A DNA stretch of 64,000 nt from the NCBI GenBank assembly GCA_023420415.1, contig JAEZWF010000042.1:62001-126000 (forward strand), read 5' to 3'. A program made the position numbers and the translations under genes. A model generated the notes under the pieces. That model saw nothing but the letters and a program-made list of their open reading frames with translations, was not told where the DNA came from and did not search any database. Of this stretch, positions 1 through 8,657 are shown one piece after another; position 1 is the first letter of the stretch; each line of letters begins with the position of its first letter. This DNA comes from Actinomycetes bacterium (GTDB lineage: Bacteria; Actinomycetota; Actinomycetes; Actinomycetales; Dermatophilaceae).

Positions 1-232
1 CGCCGTCCTGCGGGCACACCTGAACCGGCTGCTGCTGCTCCCGACGAGCCAGGAGATCGCCACCGTGGCGGCCGGGCTGGGGGCCACGTACGGGCTGAGG
101 GCAGCCGACTCCGTCCACCTGGCCACCGCGATCGTCGCTGGCGCCGACCGGTTCGTCACCAACAACCGCCGCGACTTCGACCAGCCCATCGAGGAGATCG
201 AGATCGCCTTCCCCGACACCCTCGACGCCTGA
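1..232 (+). CDS. PIN-domain protein (VapC-like toxin), C-terminal part
   Basis: This open reading frame enters from the left window edge (first whole codon at base 2) and stops with TGA at 230-232; about 76 codons are visible. The visible part has the C-terminal PIN-fold signature: an ADSVHLATA segment followed by ADRFVTNNRRDF, which carries the distal acidic/asparagine metal-site residues of PIN ribonucleases. PIN proteins of this size are usually VapC toxins that cleave RNA. The start and any antitoxin lie outside the window. It faces the complete vapBC pair on the other strand, 21 bp away, so two PIN modules sit side by side. The PIN assignment is fairly sure; the toxin role is inference. 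Confidence 0.75.
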   Translation, partial: AVLRAHLNRLLLLPTSQEIATVAAGLGATYGLRAADSVHLATAIVAGADRFVTNNRRDFDQPIEEIEIAFPDTLDA

Positions 233-253
233 GCCGGGCCGATGCTCGGGTGG

Positions 254-646
254 TTACAGACCCGGGCGGACGTCCGTGTGCACGAAATCGTTACCGGTGA
301 ACAGCAGCGGCTCCCCGGTGGCTCGGGCGAGCGCGTAGCTGAAGCAGTCGCCCAGGTTGAAGCGAGCGGGGTGCCCACTGCCCTCTCCGAAGTCTCGGTA
401 GGCCGCGCGGGCGCCAGCAGCATGCTCGCCGGTGAAGTCCACCATCGCGATGTCGAGTGTGTCGAGCAGGTCGTTCAACCGCCGGGACCAGACCGGGTCC
501 CCCAGCCCGTCGACCACCACGCCCAGCTCCACCGCGGTCGGCGCAGCCATGTGGTGCGGGCCGGTGCCGCGCAAGGCCGCAACCAAGCGTTCGCGCTGTG
601 GCTCGCCCTTGATGATGGCGACCACCGCCGAGGTGTCGACGATCAC
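254..646 (-). CDS. vapC: VapC family PIN-domain ribonuclease toxin
   Basis: A 130-residue PIN-domain protein, the usual VapC length. It begins MIVDTSAVVAII, with the first catalytic aspartate at residue 4. A conserved glutamate lies in the TAVELGVV segment near residue 40, and the distal acidic cluster is in NLGDCFSYALA and FTGNDF. VapC toxins are Mg2+-dependent RNases that cut tRNA or rRNA. Its ATG overlaps the stop of vapB by 4 nt (ATGA), so the two are translationally coupled. The protein should be neutralised by the VapB product encoded just upstream. Confidence 0.92.
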   Translation of the reverse strand: MIVDTSAVVAIIKGEPQRERLVAALRGTGPHHMAAPTAVELGVVVDGLGDPVWSRRLNDLLDTLDIAMVDFTGEHAAGARAAYRDFGEGSGHPARFNLGDCFSYALARATGEPLLFTGNDFVHTDVRPGL

Positions 647-906
647 CGGGGCAGGCCCAGCTCGTCGTAAAGGTCATCGGTGGTCAGGGACTCTCGCTGC
701 TCCCGTGTGAGCCGCTGGTCGAAGTCACGCAGGATGTCCTCCAGCCGCGCCGACGCTGCGTCGACCCGACGGGGCTCCGCAGCGTCAAGCTCGGCCAGGT
801 ACCTCACCAGAGCCGTCTCGATGGCACTGGTCTGGTTTGCACCCGTACGTCGAGCTGCCTCGCGGGCAAGATCATGAACCCGCTGGTTCTTGATGTTGAG
901 ACCCAT
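643..906 (-). CDS. vapB: VapB family antitoxin
   Basis: An 87-residue antitoxin of the Rv0623-like VapB family. The N-terminal part (MGLNIKNQRVHDLAREAARRTG) is a short beta strand plus helices typical of ribbon-helix-helix DNA binding. The acidic C-terminal tail (DDLYDELGLPR) is the part that usually blocks the toxin's active site. It is the first gene of the vapBC operon. A 7-3-7 inverted repeat lies 22 bp upstream of the start and an extra half-site abuts it, consistent with autorepression by the VapBC complex. Confidence 0.93.
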   Translation of the reverse strand: MGLNIKNQRVHDLAREAARRTGANQTSAIETALVRYLAELDAAEPRRVDAASARLEDILRDFDQRLTREQRESLTTDDLYDELGLPR

Positions 907-944
907 GTCTACCGTCCTAGCGTCCTCGTCTACCCATGGTAGAC
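907..944 (-). promoter_or_regulatory. Candidate VapBC autoregulatory operator
   Basis: GTCTACC-CAT-GGTAGAC at 928-944 is a perfect inverted repeat with 7-nt arms. A further GTCTACC half-site is at 907-913, directly next to the vapB start. The position in the vapB leader fits VapBC autoregulation; binding is inferred, not seen. Confidence 0.6.
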
Positions 945-965
945 CCCACCCTCGGACGCTCGATG

Positions 966-1010
966 GGTTAGAGGTAATCGGGCACCCAAGGTCGGGGATT
1001 ACCTCGAACC
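966..1010. terminator. Hairpin downstream of marP
   Basis: GAGGTAATC (971-979) pairs perfectly with GATTACCTC (997-1005), and the stem extends after one mismatch through GGTT/AACC (966-969 and 1007-1010). It lies just past the marP stop on the minus strand, so a terminator is the simplest reading, although no clear T-run follows. Confidence 0.5.
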
Positions 1011-1023
1011 AGTGGGGGCGTGG

Positions 1024-2235
1024 TCAGCCGGTGACGCAGGCCCCGGTGTCGACGGGAGTGGAGGCGTTCGTCGCCGCGTCGAGCACGGGCTGGGCCTCGG
1101 CCATGGTCAGGGCGTAGCCGGTCTGGTCGTCGTCGAGCGACTTGGCGAAGACGACACCGACGACGCGGCCGTCGGTGGACAGCAACGGACCTCCGGAGTT
1201 GCCCGGGCGGACCTGGGCGAACAGTGAGTAGACCTCGCGGCTCGTGCCGGGACGGCCGTAGATGTCGGACCCGCGGGCGTCGACGACCTCGCGGACGCGG
1301 GCCGCGTCGAGGCGGTAGGGGCCGTCGAGGGGGAAGCCAGCCACCACGCCGCTGTCGCCGCGAGCCAGGTCCGGGCCCTGTCGCAGCGGCTGGGCGGGCA
1401 GACCCGGCACCGCCAGCACGGCGAGGTCGCGCTTGTCGTCGAAGATCACGACCTGCCCGGTGTAGGACCGGCCGGTGCCGTGGATGCGTAGCGTCGCCCG
1501 CTCCATGCCAGCGACCACGTGTGCATTGGTGACCACGCGCTCGGGGGCGACGACCCAGCCGCTGCCTTCCTGACCGCGGTTGCAGGCGTCGGCGACGCCG
1601 GTGATCTTGATGATCGACGACGCCGCGTCGCGCACGCCGGGGGTCAGGGCGACATTGGGGTCCGGTGGCGCGATGGGGCTGATGCGCTCGGCCTCGAGCC
1701 CGTCGAACACCCGCGGGAAGCCTTCGCGGTCGAGCACCTCACGGAAACCGGCGAACAGCCGCGACGTCTGCGGAGGCACCACCCCGTCGATCGTGCGCAG
1801 GACGCGCGACTCACCGATCGCCTTGGCGATGGGGGCGGGCGCGCCACCGCGCAGCGCGCCGGCGATGAACCACACCAGCACGGCCGCGGAGGCCACGACC
1901 ACCAGCGCACCCGTCACCGCATCCAGGGCGCGCACCGGACGGCGCTGCAGGTGCCCACGCACCCGACTGCCCAGCATGACGAACAACGCCTGCCCCAGCG
2001 ACGCGAGGATGAACACCCCGGCGATGAGCACGACCGAGCGCAGCAACTGGGCCGTGTCCAGCGCGGCCCACTCGTTGAGCGCCAACGGCACCAGCCACAT
2101 CGCGAGCGCCCCGCCCGCGAGAAAGCCGAGCAGTGACAAGACACTGACGACCAGGCCCTGCCGGTAACCGGTGATGGCGTAGCTGACGAATAGCAGGATG
2201 AGGAGGAAGTCGAGGACGGTGAGTCCGAGGAACAT
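1024..2235 (-). CDS. marP: MarP-like membrane serine protease (CvpA domain + trypsin-like)
   Basis: 403 residues. Residues 1-130 hold about four membrane helices of the CvpA type. A periplasmic trypsin-like protease follows with the catalytic triad visible as His239 (VTNAHVV), Asp270 (DKRDLAV) and Ser347 (PGNSGGP). Cys218 and the cysteine near residue 400 match the regulatory disulfide of M. tuberculosis MarP (Rv3671c), the protease needed for acid and oxidative resistance through peptidoglycan hydrolase processing. It directly follows the Nudix gene (stop and start adjacent), as in the mycobacterial locus. The family call is secure; its substrate here is not known. Confidence 0.93.
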   Translation of the reverse strand: MFLGLTVLDFLLILLFVSYAITGYRQGLVVSVLSLLGFLAGGALAMWLVPLALNEWAALDTAQLLRSVVLIAGVFILASLGQALFVMLGSRVRGHLQRRPVRALDAVTGALVVVASAAVLVWFIAGALRGGAPAPIAKAIGESRVLRTIDGVVPPQTSRLFAGFREVLDREGFPRVFDGLEAERISPIAPPDPNVALTPGVRDAASSIIKITGVADACNRGQEGSGWVVAPERVVTNAHVVAGMERATLRIHGTGRSYTGQVVIFDDKRDLAVLAVPGLPAQPLRQGPDLARGDSGVVAGFPLDGPYRLDAARVREVVDARGSDIYGRPGTSREVYSLFAQVRPGNSGGPLLSTDGRVVGVVFAKSLDDDQTGYALTMAEAQPVLDAATNASTPVDTGACVTG

Positions 2236-2952
2236 CTAGGCCCGGCCTTCCGTCGCGGTCTGGGTGAGTGCGTCCCCACGTCCCCCGGGCCGGAACAGGT
2301 CGGGGAGCGGACGCTCGACGCTACGGTCCCACGGAACCGTCAGCCCCCCGAAATCGAGCACGGCCGACAGCAGGCCAGCCGTGAACCCCCACACGAACAA
2401 CCCGTCCACCTCGAACCCCGGCCCGCGGTAGCCGCTCGGGTGGGTCACGGTGAACCGGGATGCCGGGTCCAGCAGGTGCGACAGCGGCGCCCGCACGGCG
2501 CGGTGCACCTCGGCGGGGTCGATCGCGTCCACTCCGCCCGGTTCGCGCCACCACCCGAGCACCGGCGTCACGACGAACCCCCGCGGCCCGAGGAAGATGT
2601 CGGGCAGGTCTGCGACGACCTCGACGGTCGCCGGGTCGATGCCCACCTCCTCCTGCGTCTCGCGCAGGGCCGCCGCCGTCGCCGAGGCGTCCTCCGGTTC
2701 GCGCTTGCCGCCGGGGAACGAGACCTGGCCGGGTTGGCTGCGCAGGGTGTGCGCCCGCTCGGTCAGCACGACGTCCTCACCGGAGCCGTCGGCCAGCGGA
2801 CCGAACAGCAACAGCACGCTCGACAGCCGACCGCCGTCACCGCTCGGCACACCGAACCGGGCGAAGAACCCGTCGTCACGGGCGGCGTGGACCCCGGTCA
2901 CGGCACGGTCGAGCCAGACCGGTCTGGGCCACTGGCGAACCGGAGCGCTCAC
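2236..2952 (-). CDS. NUDIX hydrolase, CoA pyrophosphatase type
   Basis: About 238 residues from a GTG at 2952 that overlaps the nth stop by 4 nt (GTGA); this start is chosen because of the overlap. The UPF0035/CoA-diphosphatase signature ([17 protein letters not shown]) runs straight into a complete Nudix box with RETQEEVG holding the metal-binding glutamates. Family members hydrolyse CoA and its derivatives to 3',5'-ADP and phosphopantetheine. It corresponds in position to Rv3672c and is translationally coupled to nth upstream and marP downstream. Confidence 0.88.
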   Translation of the reverse strand: MSAPVRQWPRPVWLDRAVTGVHAARDDGFFARFGVPSGDGGRLSSVLLLFGPLADGSGEDVVLTERAHTLRSQPGQVSFPGGKREPEDASATAAALRETQEEVGIDPATVEVVADLPDIFLGPRGFVVTPVLGWWREPGGVDAIDPAEVHRAVRAPLSHLLDPASRFTVTHPSGYRGPGFEVDGLFVWGFTAGLLSAVLDFGGLTVPWDRSVERPLPDLFRPGGRGDALTQTATEGRA

Positions 2953-3767
2953 GACACCCCGGCGCCCGCGGCATACGGGAAGTCGGCCCCTGGCGCGAGC
3001 TCGAACTTGAGCAGCTTCTCGGCCTTCTCGGGGTCGGTCTCGCCGATGCCGTACGACGGGCAGAGGTCCCAGACGGGGCAGGCGCCGCACGCGGGCTTCT
3101 TGGCGTGGCAGGTGCGGCGGCCGTGGAAGATCAGGACGTGGCTGAGCATGGTCCAGTCCTTGCGCGGGATCAGCTTGCCGACGACCTGCTCGACCTTGAC
3201 CGGGTCCTCCTCGGTCGTCCAGCCCATGCGCCGCACGAGCCGCCCGAAGTGGGTGTCAACGGTGATGCCCGGGATGTCGAAGGCGTTGCCGAGCACGACG
3301 TTGGCGGTCTTGCGGCCGACCCCGGGCAGCGTCACGAGGTCCTTCATCCGCGGTGGCACCTCACCGCCGAAGCGCTCGACCAGCTCGGCGCCGAGCTTCA
3401 TGACCGAGTTGGTCTTGGCGCGGAAGAAGCCGGTCGGCTTGAGGATCTGCTCCATCTCCTCGCGGTCGGCACCGGCGAGCGCGGCCGCATCGGGGTAGCG
3501 CGCGAAGAGCTTGGGCGTCACCTTGTTGACCATGACGTCGGTGGTCTGCGCCGACAGGACGGTCGCGACCAGCAGCTGCAGCGGGTTGTCGAAGTCGAGC
3601 TCGGCGTGGGCGTACCAGTACCGCTCGTGCAGCAGCTTGTACATCCGGCGCGCGCGGCGGGTCCGGGCAACCGGGGTCTCCGCGGCGAACTTGGCGGCGC
3701 GCCGCTCGGCCGGCGTCAGCCGGCGACGCGGCTGGGCCGGGGACGGGGAGGGCTCGGACACCAGCAC
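2949..3767 (-). CDS. nth: Endonuclease III (DNA glycosylase/AP lyase)
   Basis: 272 residues as read from a GTG at 3767 (a second GTG at 3761 is also possible). It has the helix-hairpin-helix [10 protein letters not shown] with the catalytic lysine, the catalytic aspartate in VDTHFGR, and a C-X6-C-X2-C-X5-C cluster ([17 protein letters not shown]) that binds [4Fe-4S]. The enzyme removes oxidised pyrimidines and nicks the abasic site. It is divergent from crp with only about 45 bp between starts, so the promoters probably overlap. The thioredoxin-like gene that separates nth from the Nudix gene in M. tuberculosis (Rv3673c) is absent here. Confidence 0.95.
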   Translation of the reverse strand: MLVSEPSPSPAQPRRRLTPAERRAAKFAAETPVARTRRARRMYKLLHERYWYAHAELDFDNPLQLLVATVLSAQTTDVMVNKVTPKLFARYPDAAALAGADREEMEQILKPTGFFRAKTNSVMKLGAELVERFGGEVPPRMKDLVTLPGVGRKTANVVLGNAFDIPGITVDTHFGRLVRRMGWTTEEDPVKVEQVVGKLIPRKDWTMLSHVLIFHGRRTCHAKKPACGACPVWDLCPSYGIGETDPEKAEKLLKFELAPGADFPYAAGAGVS

Positions 3768-3812
3768 AGACTACGGGGCGAACCCGACAGTCCTCGTGGC
3801 ACACTGTGCGGC

Positions 3813-4490
3813 GTGGACCAGGACGTGGTGAAGAAGGCTCCGCTGTTCGCAGCGCTCGACGACGAGGCCTCGGCGACGCTGATGCGGTCGATGACCGGCA
3901 GCCGGCTCGAGCGCGGCGACGTGCTGTTCCACGAGGGCGACCAGGGCGACCGGCTCTACGTCATCCGGGAGGGCAAGATCAAGCTCGGTCGCCGCTCCAG
4001 CGACGGGCGTGAGAACCTCGTCGCCATCCTCGGCCCCGGCGAGATGTTCGGCGAGCTGTCGCTCTTCGACCCGGGTCCGCGGACGATGACCGCCACCGCG
4101 GTGGCCGAGACCCAGCTGCTGGCGCTCGGCAACGAGGACCTCAACGGGTTGCTTGAGGGCCGCCCGCAGGTCGCCAAGGTGCTGCTCGCCGCGCTCGCCC
4201 AGCGCCTGCGCCGCACCAACGAGAACCTCGCCGACCTCGTCTTCACCGACGTGCCCGGCCGGGTAGCCAAGGCGCTGCTCGACCTGTCCGCGCGGTTCGG
4301 CCGCCCGGTGGAGGAAGGCATCCTCGTGGCCCACGACCTCACCCAGGAGGAGCTCGCCCAGCTCGTCGGCGCCTCCCGCGAGACGGTCAACAAGGCGCTC
4401 GCCGACTTCGCCACCCGCGGCTGGCTGCGCCTGGAGGCGCGCGCGGTGCTGCTCATGGACGTCGAGCGCCTCCAGCGCCGCGCCCGCTGA
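3813..4490 (+). CDS. crp: Crp/Fnr family transcriptional regulator
   Basis: 225 residues from GTG 3813, matching the roughly 224-residue Crp of mycobacteria (Rv3676). The N-terminal cyclic-nucleotide fold includes EGDQGDRLYVIREGKIKL and GEMFGELSLFD with the phosphate-binding arginine-containing loop. The long dimerisation helix follows near residue 120-145. The C-terminal winged helix has the recognition motif QLVGASRETVNKAL. It probably senses cAMP and regulates carbon and envelope genes globally. It ends 11 bp before the convergent MBL gene. Confidence 0.93.
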   Translation: MDQDVVKKAPLFAALDDEASATLMRSMTGSRLERGDVLFHEGDQGDRLYVIREGKIKLGRRSSDGRENLVAILGPGEMFGELSLFDPGPRTMTATAVAETQLLALGNEDLNGLLEGRPQVAKVLLAALAQRLRRTNENLADLVFTDVPGRVAKALLDLSARFGRPVEEGILVAHDLTQEELAQLVGASRETVNKALADFATRGWLRLEARAVLLMDVERLQRRAR

Positions 4491-4501
4491 CCCCACCCGG
4501 G

Positions 4502-5329
4502 TCAGTAGGTCTGGCCCAGGTAGTCCAGCTGCGCCCGCACGCTCTGCGCCGCCGCGGGCCACACCTCACGGGGCACGTCGGCATACACCCGCTCGACGAC
4601 CGCCTGCACGACGTCAGGGGCCTGCGCGTCCCCGTCGGCGAGCGCCTGCCGCACCTGTTCGAGCCGCTCGGCCCGGTGCACCCGGTAGAAGTCGACCATC
4701 GCCTTCGCGTCGGGGATCGTCGGGCCGTGCCCGGGCAGGATGCGCGTCACGTCGCCGCCGCCGGTGAGTGCCGCGATGCGCCCCAACGACGCGAGGTATG
4801 CCGCGAGCTCACCGTCGGGGTGCGCCACCACCGTGGTGCCCCGGCCGAGGACAGTGTCGCCGGTGAGCAGGGCGTGGTCGGCGGCGAGCGCGAAGGACAG
4901 GGAGTCGCTGGTGTGGCCCGGAGTGGCGACGACCCGCAGGTCGAGCCCGCCCGTGGTGATCTGGTCGCCGTCGGTGAGGTCGTCGTGACCGCGGCCGACC
5001 GCGCGGGTCGGGGCGCCGGTCATCTCGGCGAACCGCTCTGCGCCCTCGGCGTGGTCGAGGTGGCTGTGGGTGAGGATCGTCAGGGCGACCCGGGCACCTT
5101 GTGCCGCAACGGAATCCGCTACGTGCTGCAGGTGGCCTTCGTCGAGCGGACCGGGGTCGATGACGACCGCCTCGGTCGCGCCCGGCTCGAGCAGCACCCA
5201 GGTGTTGGTGCCGTCGAGGGTCATCGGGCTCGGGTTCGGAGCCAGGACGCACAGCGCACGTTCGGTCACCTGGCCGCCGCGCCACTCCCCCGGAGCCGCC
5301 GACGGCGTCGGCGCCACCGCCGGGGTCAT
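4502..5329 (-). CDS. MBL-fold metallo-hydrolase (Rv3677c-like)
   Basis: 275 residues from an ATG that overlaps the upstream Nudix stop (ATGA), which decides the start. It has the metallo-beta-lactamase zinc motif THSHLDHAEG, further ligands in TPGHTSDS and TGDTVLGRG, and the last in LPGHGPTI. A C-terminal helical extension resembles the LACTB2/MBLAC families. The likely activity is hydrolysis of a thioester or phosphodiester; the substrate cannot be read from sequence. Gene order (crp, this gene, RidA-like) is the same as in M. tuberculosis. Confidence 0.85.
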   Translation of the reverse strand: MTPAVAPTPSAAPGEWRGGQVTERALCVLAPNPSPMTLDGTNTWVLLEPGATEAVVIDPGPLDEGHLQHVADSVAAQGARVALTILTHSHLDHAEGAERFAEMTGAPTRAVGRGHDDLTDGDQITTGGLDLRVVATPGHTSDSLSFALAADHALLTGDTVLGRGTTVVAHPDGELAAYLASLGRIAALTGGGDVTRILPGHGPTIPDAKAMVDFYRVHRAERLEQVRQALADGDAQAPDVVQAVVERVYADVPREVWPAAAQSVRAQLDYLGQTY

Positions 5330-6207
5330 CGGGGGAGCTCCACGCGCATCACGGCGCCGTCCGGGGTGTCGACGATCTCGGGTTGCACCGGTGCGACGAC
5401 CGGGCGCTCGGCCACGAACTCGGCCGCGCTCGACGCCGTCGCCACCTCCTCGACGCTCACCACGGTCGGCGGCAGCATCAGCGCCTCGCCGGCCCGCCAT
5501 GCCTCGAGCAGCTGCGCCGGCACCGTCCAGTCGGCGACGTCGGCCTCGCTGGTCTGGTCGTCGGGGCGCTGCCCGGCCGGCACCAACGCGGAGAAGAAAC
5601 GCGTGTCATAGCGCCGCGCCTCGAACTCCGGGGTGATCCAGTGGGCCCGGTAGCCGAGCAGGTCCGAGCGCAGCACGAGGTCGTGCTCGGCCAGCACCTC
5701 CGACAGGGACGCCTCGCGGTCGAGCAGCCGGCGCCGCTGCTCCTGCCAGTGCTCGCCACTCACGTCGGCCACGACCTCGTCCGCGGACGGGCCGGCGAGC
5801 AGCACGCCGCACTCCTCGAAGACCTCGCGCACGGCCGCGGCCACCAGCTCGCGGGCGTGTGCCTCGTCGACCTGCATGAGCGCCGCCCACTCGGCCGGCG
5901 TCGGCCCCGCCCACGGCAGCGACTCGTCCGCGTCACGCGGGTCGACCCCGCCGCCGGGGAACACCGTCATCCGCGGCGCGAACTTCATCGTCGCCACCCG
6001 GCGCAGCATGAACACCTCGACCCCGCCCCGGCCGGCGTCGCCACGCGCGGCGGCGCCGTCGCGCACGACCATCACGGTCGCGGCATACCGGGGGGTCACG
6101 ACCTCCCGCGCACCCGCGGCGCCGCCTGCGTCGAGCCAGGCTCGCGCCCGCTCGCGCAGGATCTCGGCGACCGCGAAATCACGCGTCGGCAACGGTGTGC
6201 AGCTCAC
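5326..6207 (-). CDS. NUDIX hydrolase
   Basis: 293 residues starting at a GTG that overlaps the RidA-like stop (GTGA). The N-terminal region ends in a helix, then comes a Nudix fold with FAPRMTVFPGGGVDPRD, a long acidic insert, and AAVREVFEECGVLL, which carries the REXXEE-type metal glutamates in slightly altered form (REVFEECG). The insert between the glycine loop and the helix is typical of NUDT19-like CoA diphosphatases. It sits in a chain of coupled minus-strand genes (DUF4177, RidA, Nudix, MBL). Confidence 0.85.
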   Translation of the reverse strand: MSCTPLPTRDFAVAEILRERARAWLDAGGAAGAREVVTPRYAATVMVVRDGAAARGDAGRGGVEVFMLRRVATMKFAPRMTVFPGGGVDPRDADESLPWAGPTPAEWAALMQVDEAHARELVAAAVREVFEECGVLLAGPSADEVVADVSGEHWQEQRRRLLDREASLSEVLAEHDLVLRSDLLGYRAHWITPEFEARRYDTRFFSALVPAGQRPDDQTSEADVADWTVPAQLLEAWRAGEALMLPPTVVSVEEVATASSAAEFVAERPVVAPVQPEIVDTPDGAVMRVELPR

Positions 6208-6680
6208 TCGTCCTTGAGGGCGACGAGGACCTCGACCTCGACCGGCGCGTCGAGCGGCAGCGCGGCCACGCCGACGGCCGAGCGGGCGTGGGTGCCCGCG
6301 TCACCGAAGGCCACCTTGAACAGGTCGCTCGCGCCGTTGATGACGCCCGGCTGGCCGGTGAACGACGGGTCCGAGGCGACAAAGCCGACGACCTTGATCA
6401 CCTGGGCGACCCGCTCGAGGTCACCCACGAGCGACTTGATCGCCCCGAGGGCGTTGAGCGCACAGACCTCGGCGAGCTTGTTCGCCTGCTCGGGCGACAC
6501 CAGCCCGTCACCCTCGCCGACCTTGCCGGTCTGCAGGAGGCTGCCGGCCGCCATGGGCAGCTGGCCGGAGGTGTAGACCCGGCGGCCGTCCTGGATGGCC
6601 GGCACGTAGGCCCCGGCGGGCGCCGGGGCGTCCGGGACGGTGAGGCCGATCGCGGACAACCGGAGCTCGATCTGGTTCAT
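6204..6680 (-). CDS. RidA/YjgF-family protein (Rv3678c-like)
   Basis: 158 residues starting at MNQIELRL. The protein matches the RidA-like family with AYVPAIQDGRRVYTSGQLP near the N-terminus, and the trimer-interface segments QANKLAEVCALNALGAIKS and HARSAVGVAALPLDAPVEVE. The classic RidA arginine that binds the imine carboxylate is represented by the HARSAVGV arginine. True RidA deaminates reactive enamines, but this subgroup is uncharacterised. The start overlaps the DUF4177 stop (ATGA), and its own stop overlaps the Nudix start. Confidence 0.85.
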   Translation of the reverse strand: MNQIELRLSAIGLTVPDAPAPAGAYVPAIQDGRRVYTSGQLPMAAGSLLQTGKVGEGDGLVSPEQANKLAEVCALNALGAIKSLVGDLERVAQVIKVVGFVASDPSFTGQPGVINGASDLFKVAFGDAGTHARSAVGVAALPLDAPVEVEVLVALKDE

Positions 6681-6841
6681 CAGGCCTTCTCCCGCTTCAG
6701 GTAGGCGACGAGCCCGTTTCCGTCGGGCCCGGTCAGGACTTGCACCAGCTCCCAGCCGTCCTCGCCCCACTGGTCGAGGATCTGCTTGGTGGCGTGCACG
6801 ATGAGGGGCACGGTGGCGTACTCCCACTTGCGGTTGCTCAT
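6680..6841 (-). CDS. DUF4177 small protein
   Basis: 53 residues, MSNRKWEYATVPL to YLKREKA, corresponding to the small Rv3678A-type protein that precedes the RidA-like gene in related genomes. The WEYATVPL strand and the GEDGWELVQVL segment are the DUF4177 core. No catalytic residues are evident. It is coupled by an ATGA overlap to the downstream RidA-like gene and is probably the first gene of this minus-strand operon. The function is unknown. Confidence 0.85.
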   Translation of the reverse strand: MSNRKWEYATVPLIVHATKQILDQWGEDGWELVQVLTGPDGNGLVAYLKREKA

Positions 6842-6878
6842 GGTTCGCAGCCTAGCCATCGCTGGCAGGATCGCACCC

Positions 6879-7643
6879 ATGACCCGTGACCCGATCGAGG
6901 TGCTCGACGAGCGCGCCGGCCCACCGACCCGCACCACGGCGTACGGAGACGACCCGGCGCAGGTGTACGACGTCCGCCTGCCCGAGCGTCCGACGCGCGG
7001 CCTGACCGTCGTCGTGGTGCACGGAGGTTTCTGGCGCCCGGAGTACGACCGGGCGCACGCGAGTCGCCAGGCCCAGGCCTTTGCGGACGCGGGTTACCCC
7101 ACGGCGGTGGTGGAGTACCGCCGGGCGGGTATGCCGGGTGGCGGCTGGCCGGGGACGGCACAGGACGTGCGTGACGCCATCGCTGCGATCCGCCGCGACC
7201 CCGACCTCGGCCACAACCCCGTCGTCCTCGTCGGCCACTCCGCCGGCGGCCAGCTCGTCACGTGGGCCGCGGCGCAGCCGTGGGCGCACGGGCTGCGGGG
7301 CGCGGTCAGCCTGGGCGGGGTCGTCGACCTCGGGCACGGGGCCGCCACCGAGGTCGGCGGTGACGCGATCCCCACGTTCCTGGGCGGCTCACCCACCGAC
7401 GTCCCCGACCACTACGCCGCGGCCGACCCGGCGCGGCTCGCACCCGGCATACCCGTCATCCTCGTGCACTCCCGCGACGACGACACGGTGCCGTTCGAGC
7501 TGAGTGAGAGGTATGCCGCGGCGCACGACGGCCCCTCCGTGCGACTCGAGGCCCTGCCCGACGGCAACCACCACGGGGTGATCGACCCCGAGAACCCGGC
7601 GTTCGCCAGGGTCCTCGGTGCGGTCGACCTGCTCGCCTCCTAG
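6879..7643 (+). CDS. Alpha/beta hydrolase (BD-FAE / kynurenine-formamidase-like)
   Basis: 254 residues from ATG 6879. VVVVHGGFWRPEY supplies the HGG oxyanion hole, GHSAGGQL the nucleophile elbow serine, HSRDDDTVPF the acid, and DGNHHGVIDP the catalytic histidine. The layout matches small esterases related to feruloyl-esterase-like BD-FAE proteins and formamidases. It is divergent from the DUF4177 operon with 37 bp between starts and ends 9 bp before the ArsA-like gene. The substrate is unknown. Confidence 0.82.
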   Translation: MTRDPIEVLDERAGPPTRTTAYGDDPAQVYDVRLPERPTRGLTVVVVHGGFWRPEYDRAHASRQAQAFADAGYPTAVVEYRRAGMPGGGWPGTAQDVRDAIAAIRRDPDLGHNPVVLVGHSAGGQLVTWAAAQPWAHGLRGAVSLGGVVDLGHGAATEVGGDAIPTFLGGSPTDVPDHYAAADPARLAPGIPVILVHSRDDDTVPFELSERYAAAHDGPSVRLEALPDGNHHGVIDPENPAFARVLGAVDLLAS

Positions 7644-7652
7644 GGTTGTCCC

Positions 7653-8657
7653 ATGCCTGAGGCGTCTCCCGACCTGTCGAAGGTGCGCCTCCACGTCGTG
7701 ACCGGCAAGGGCGGCACGGGCAAGACGACAGTGGCCGCAGCGCTGGCGCTGGCGTTGGCGCGGCAGGGCAAACGCGTGCTGCTGGCGGAGGTCGAGGAGC
7801 GGCAGGGCATCTCGCAGACGTTCGACGTCCCACCGCTGGGGCACCGCGAGACTCGGATCGTCTCGGACCGCAGCGGCGGTGAGCTGTGGGCGATCTCGGT
7901 CGATGCCAAGGAGTCGCTGCGCGAGTATCTCCAGAAGTTCTACAAGGTGGGTCGTGCGTCGGGGGTGCTGGAGAAGTTCGGTGCGGTCGACTTCGCGACG
8001 ACGATCGCGCCCGGCCTGCGCGACGTCCTGCTCATCGGCAAGGTCTACGAGGCCGTCGGACGCCGGACGGCGAAGGGCGCGCACCTGCCGGTCTATGACG
8101 CGGTGGTGCTCGACGCCCCGCCGACGGGCCGGGTCGTGCGGTTCCTCAACGTCAACGCCGAGGTGGCCGAGGTCGCCAAGGTCGGCCCCATCCGCACCCA
8201 GGCCGACTCGATCACCCGGATGCTGCGCAGCCACACCACCGCCGTCCACGTCGTGAGCCTGCTCGAGGAGATGCCCGTGCAGGAGACGGTCGACGCGCTC
8301 GCCGAGCTGCGGGAGGCGTCGCTGCCGCTCGGCGCCATCGTCGTCAACCAGCTGCGGCCGCCGCTGCTGGACGCCAAGGCGTTGCGCTCGGTGAGTGCGA
8401 AGTCGACGGCACGGCTGCGGGGTGCGGTGCGCCGCGACCTCGACGCCGCGGGGGTGCGCGTCACCGACACCCTGGTCGACGGGCTGGTCGCCGACGGCGC
8501 CGACTACGCCGACCGGGTCGCGCTCGAGCAGCGCCAGGACGCGGTGCTGGAGGAGCAGGGCCGGATGATGGTGCGGCTGCCGTTGCTGCCGGAGGGCACC
8601 GATGGTGGCGGCATCGCCGTCCTCGCCACGGCGATCGACGAGCAGGGGATGGTCTGA
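7653..8657 (+). CDS. ArsA/Get3-like ATPase, first copy (Rv3679-like)
   Basis: 334 residues. The deviant Walker A GKGGTGKTT is near residue 20, and switch and adenine-site segments follow (EVEERQG; YDAVVLDAPPTGR). The protein is a single ArsA half rather than a tandem duplication. It overlaps the second ATPase by one base (TGATG), so a heterodimer is likely, as for the mycobacterial pair Rv3679/Rv3680. No arsenite pump gene is nearby, so the anion-pump name should be read as family only; in mycobacteria the pair is linked to envelope and metabolite stress. Confidence 0.9.
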   Translation: MPEASPDLSKVRLHVVTGKGGTGKTTVAAALALALARQGKRVLLAEVEERQGISQTFDVPPLGHRETRIVSDRSGGELWAISVDAKESLREYLQKFYKVGRASGVLEKFGAVDFATTIAPGLRDVLLIGKVYEAVGRRTAKGAHLPVYDAVVLDAPPTGRVVRFLNVNAEVAEVAKVGPIRTQADSITRMLRSHTTAVHVVSLLEEMPVQETVDALAELREASLPLGAIVVNQLRPPLLDAKALRSVSAKSTARLRGAVRRDLDAAGVRVTDTLVDGLVADGADYADRVALEQRQDAVLEEQGRMMVRLPLLPEGTDGGGIAVLATAIDEQGMV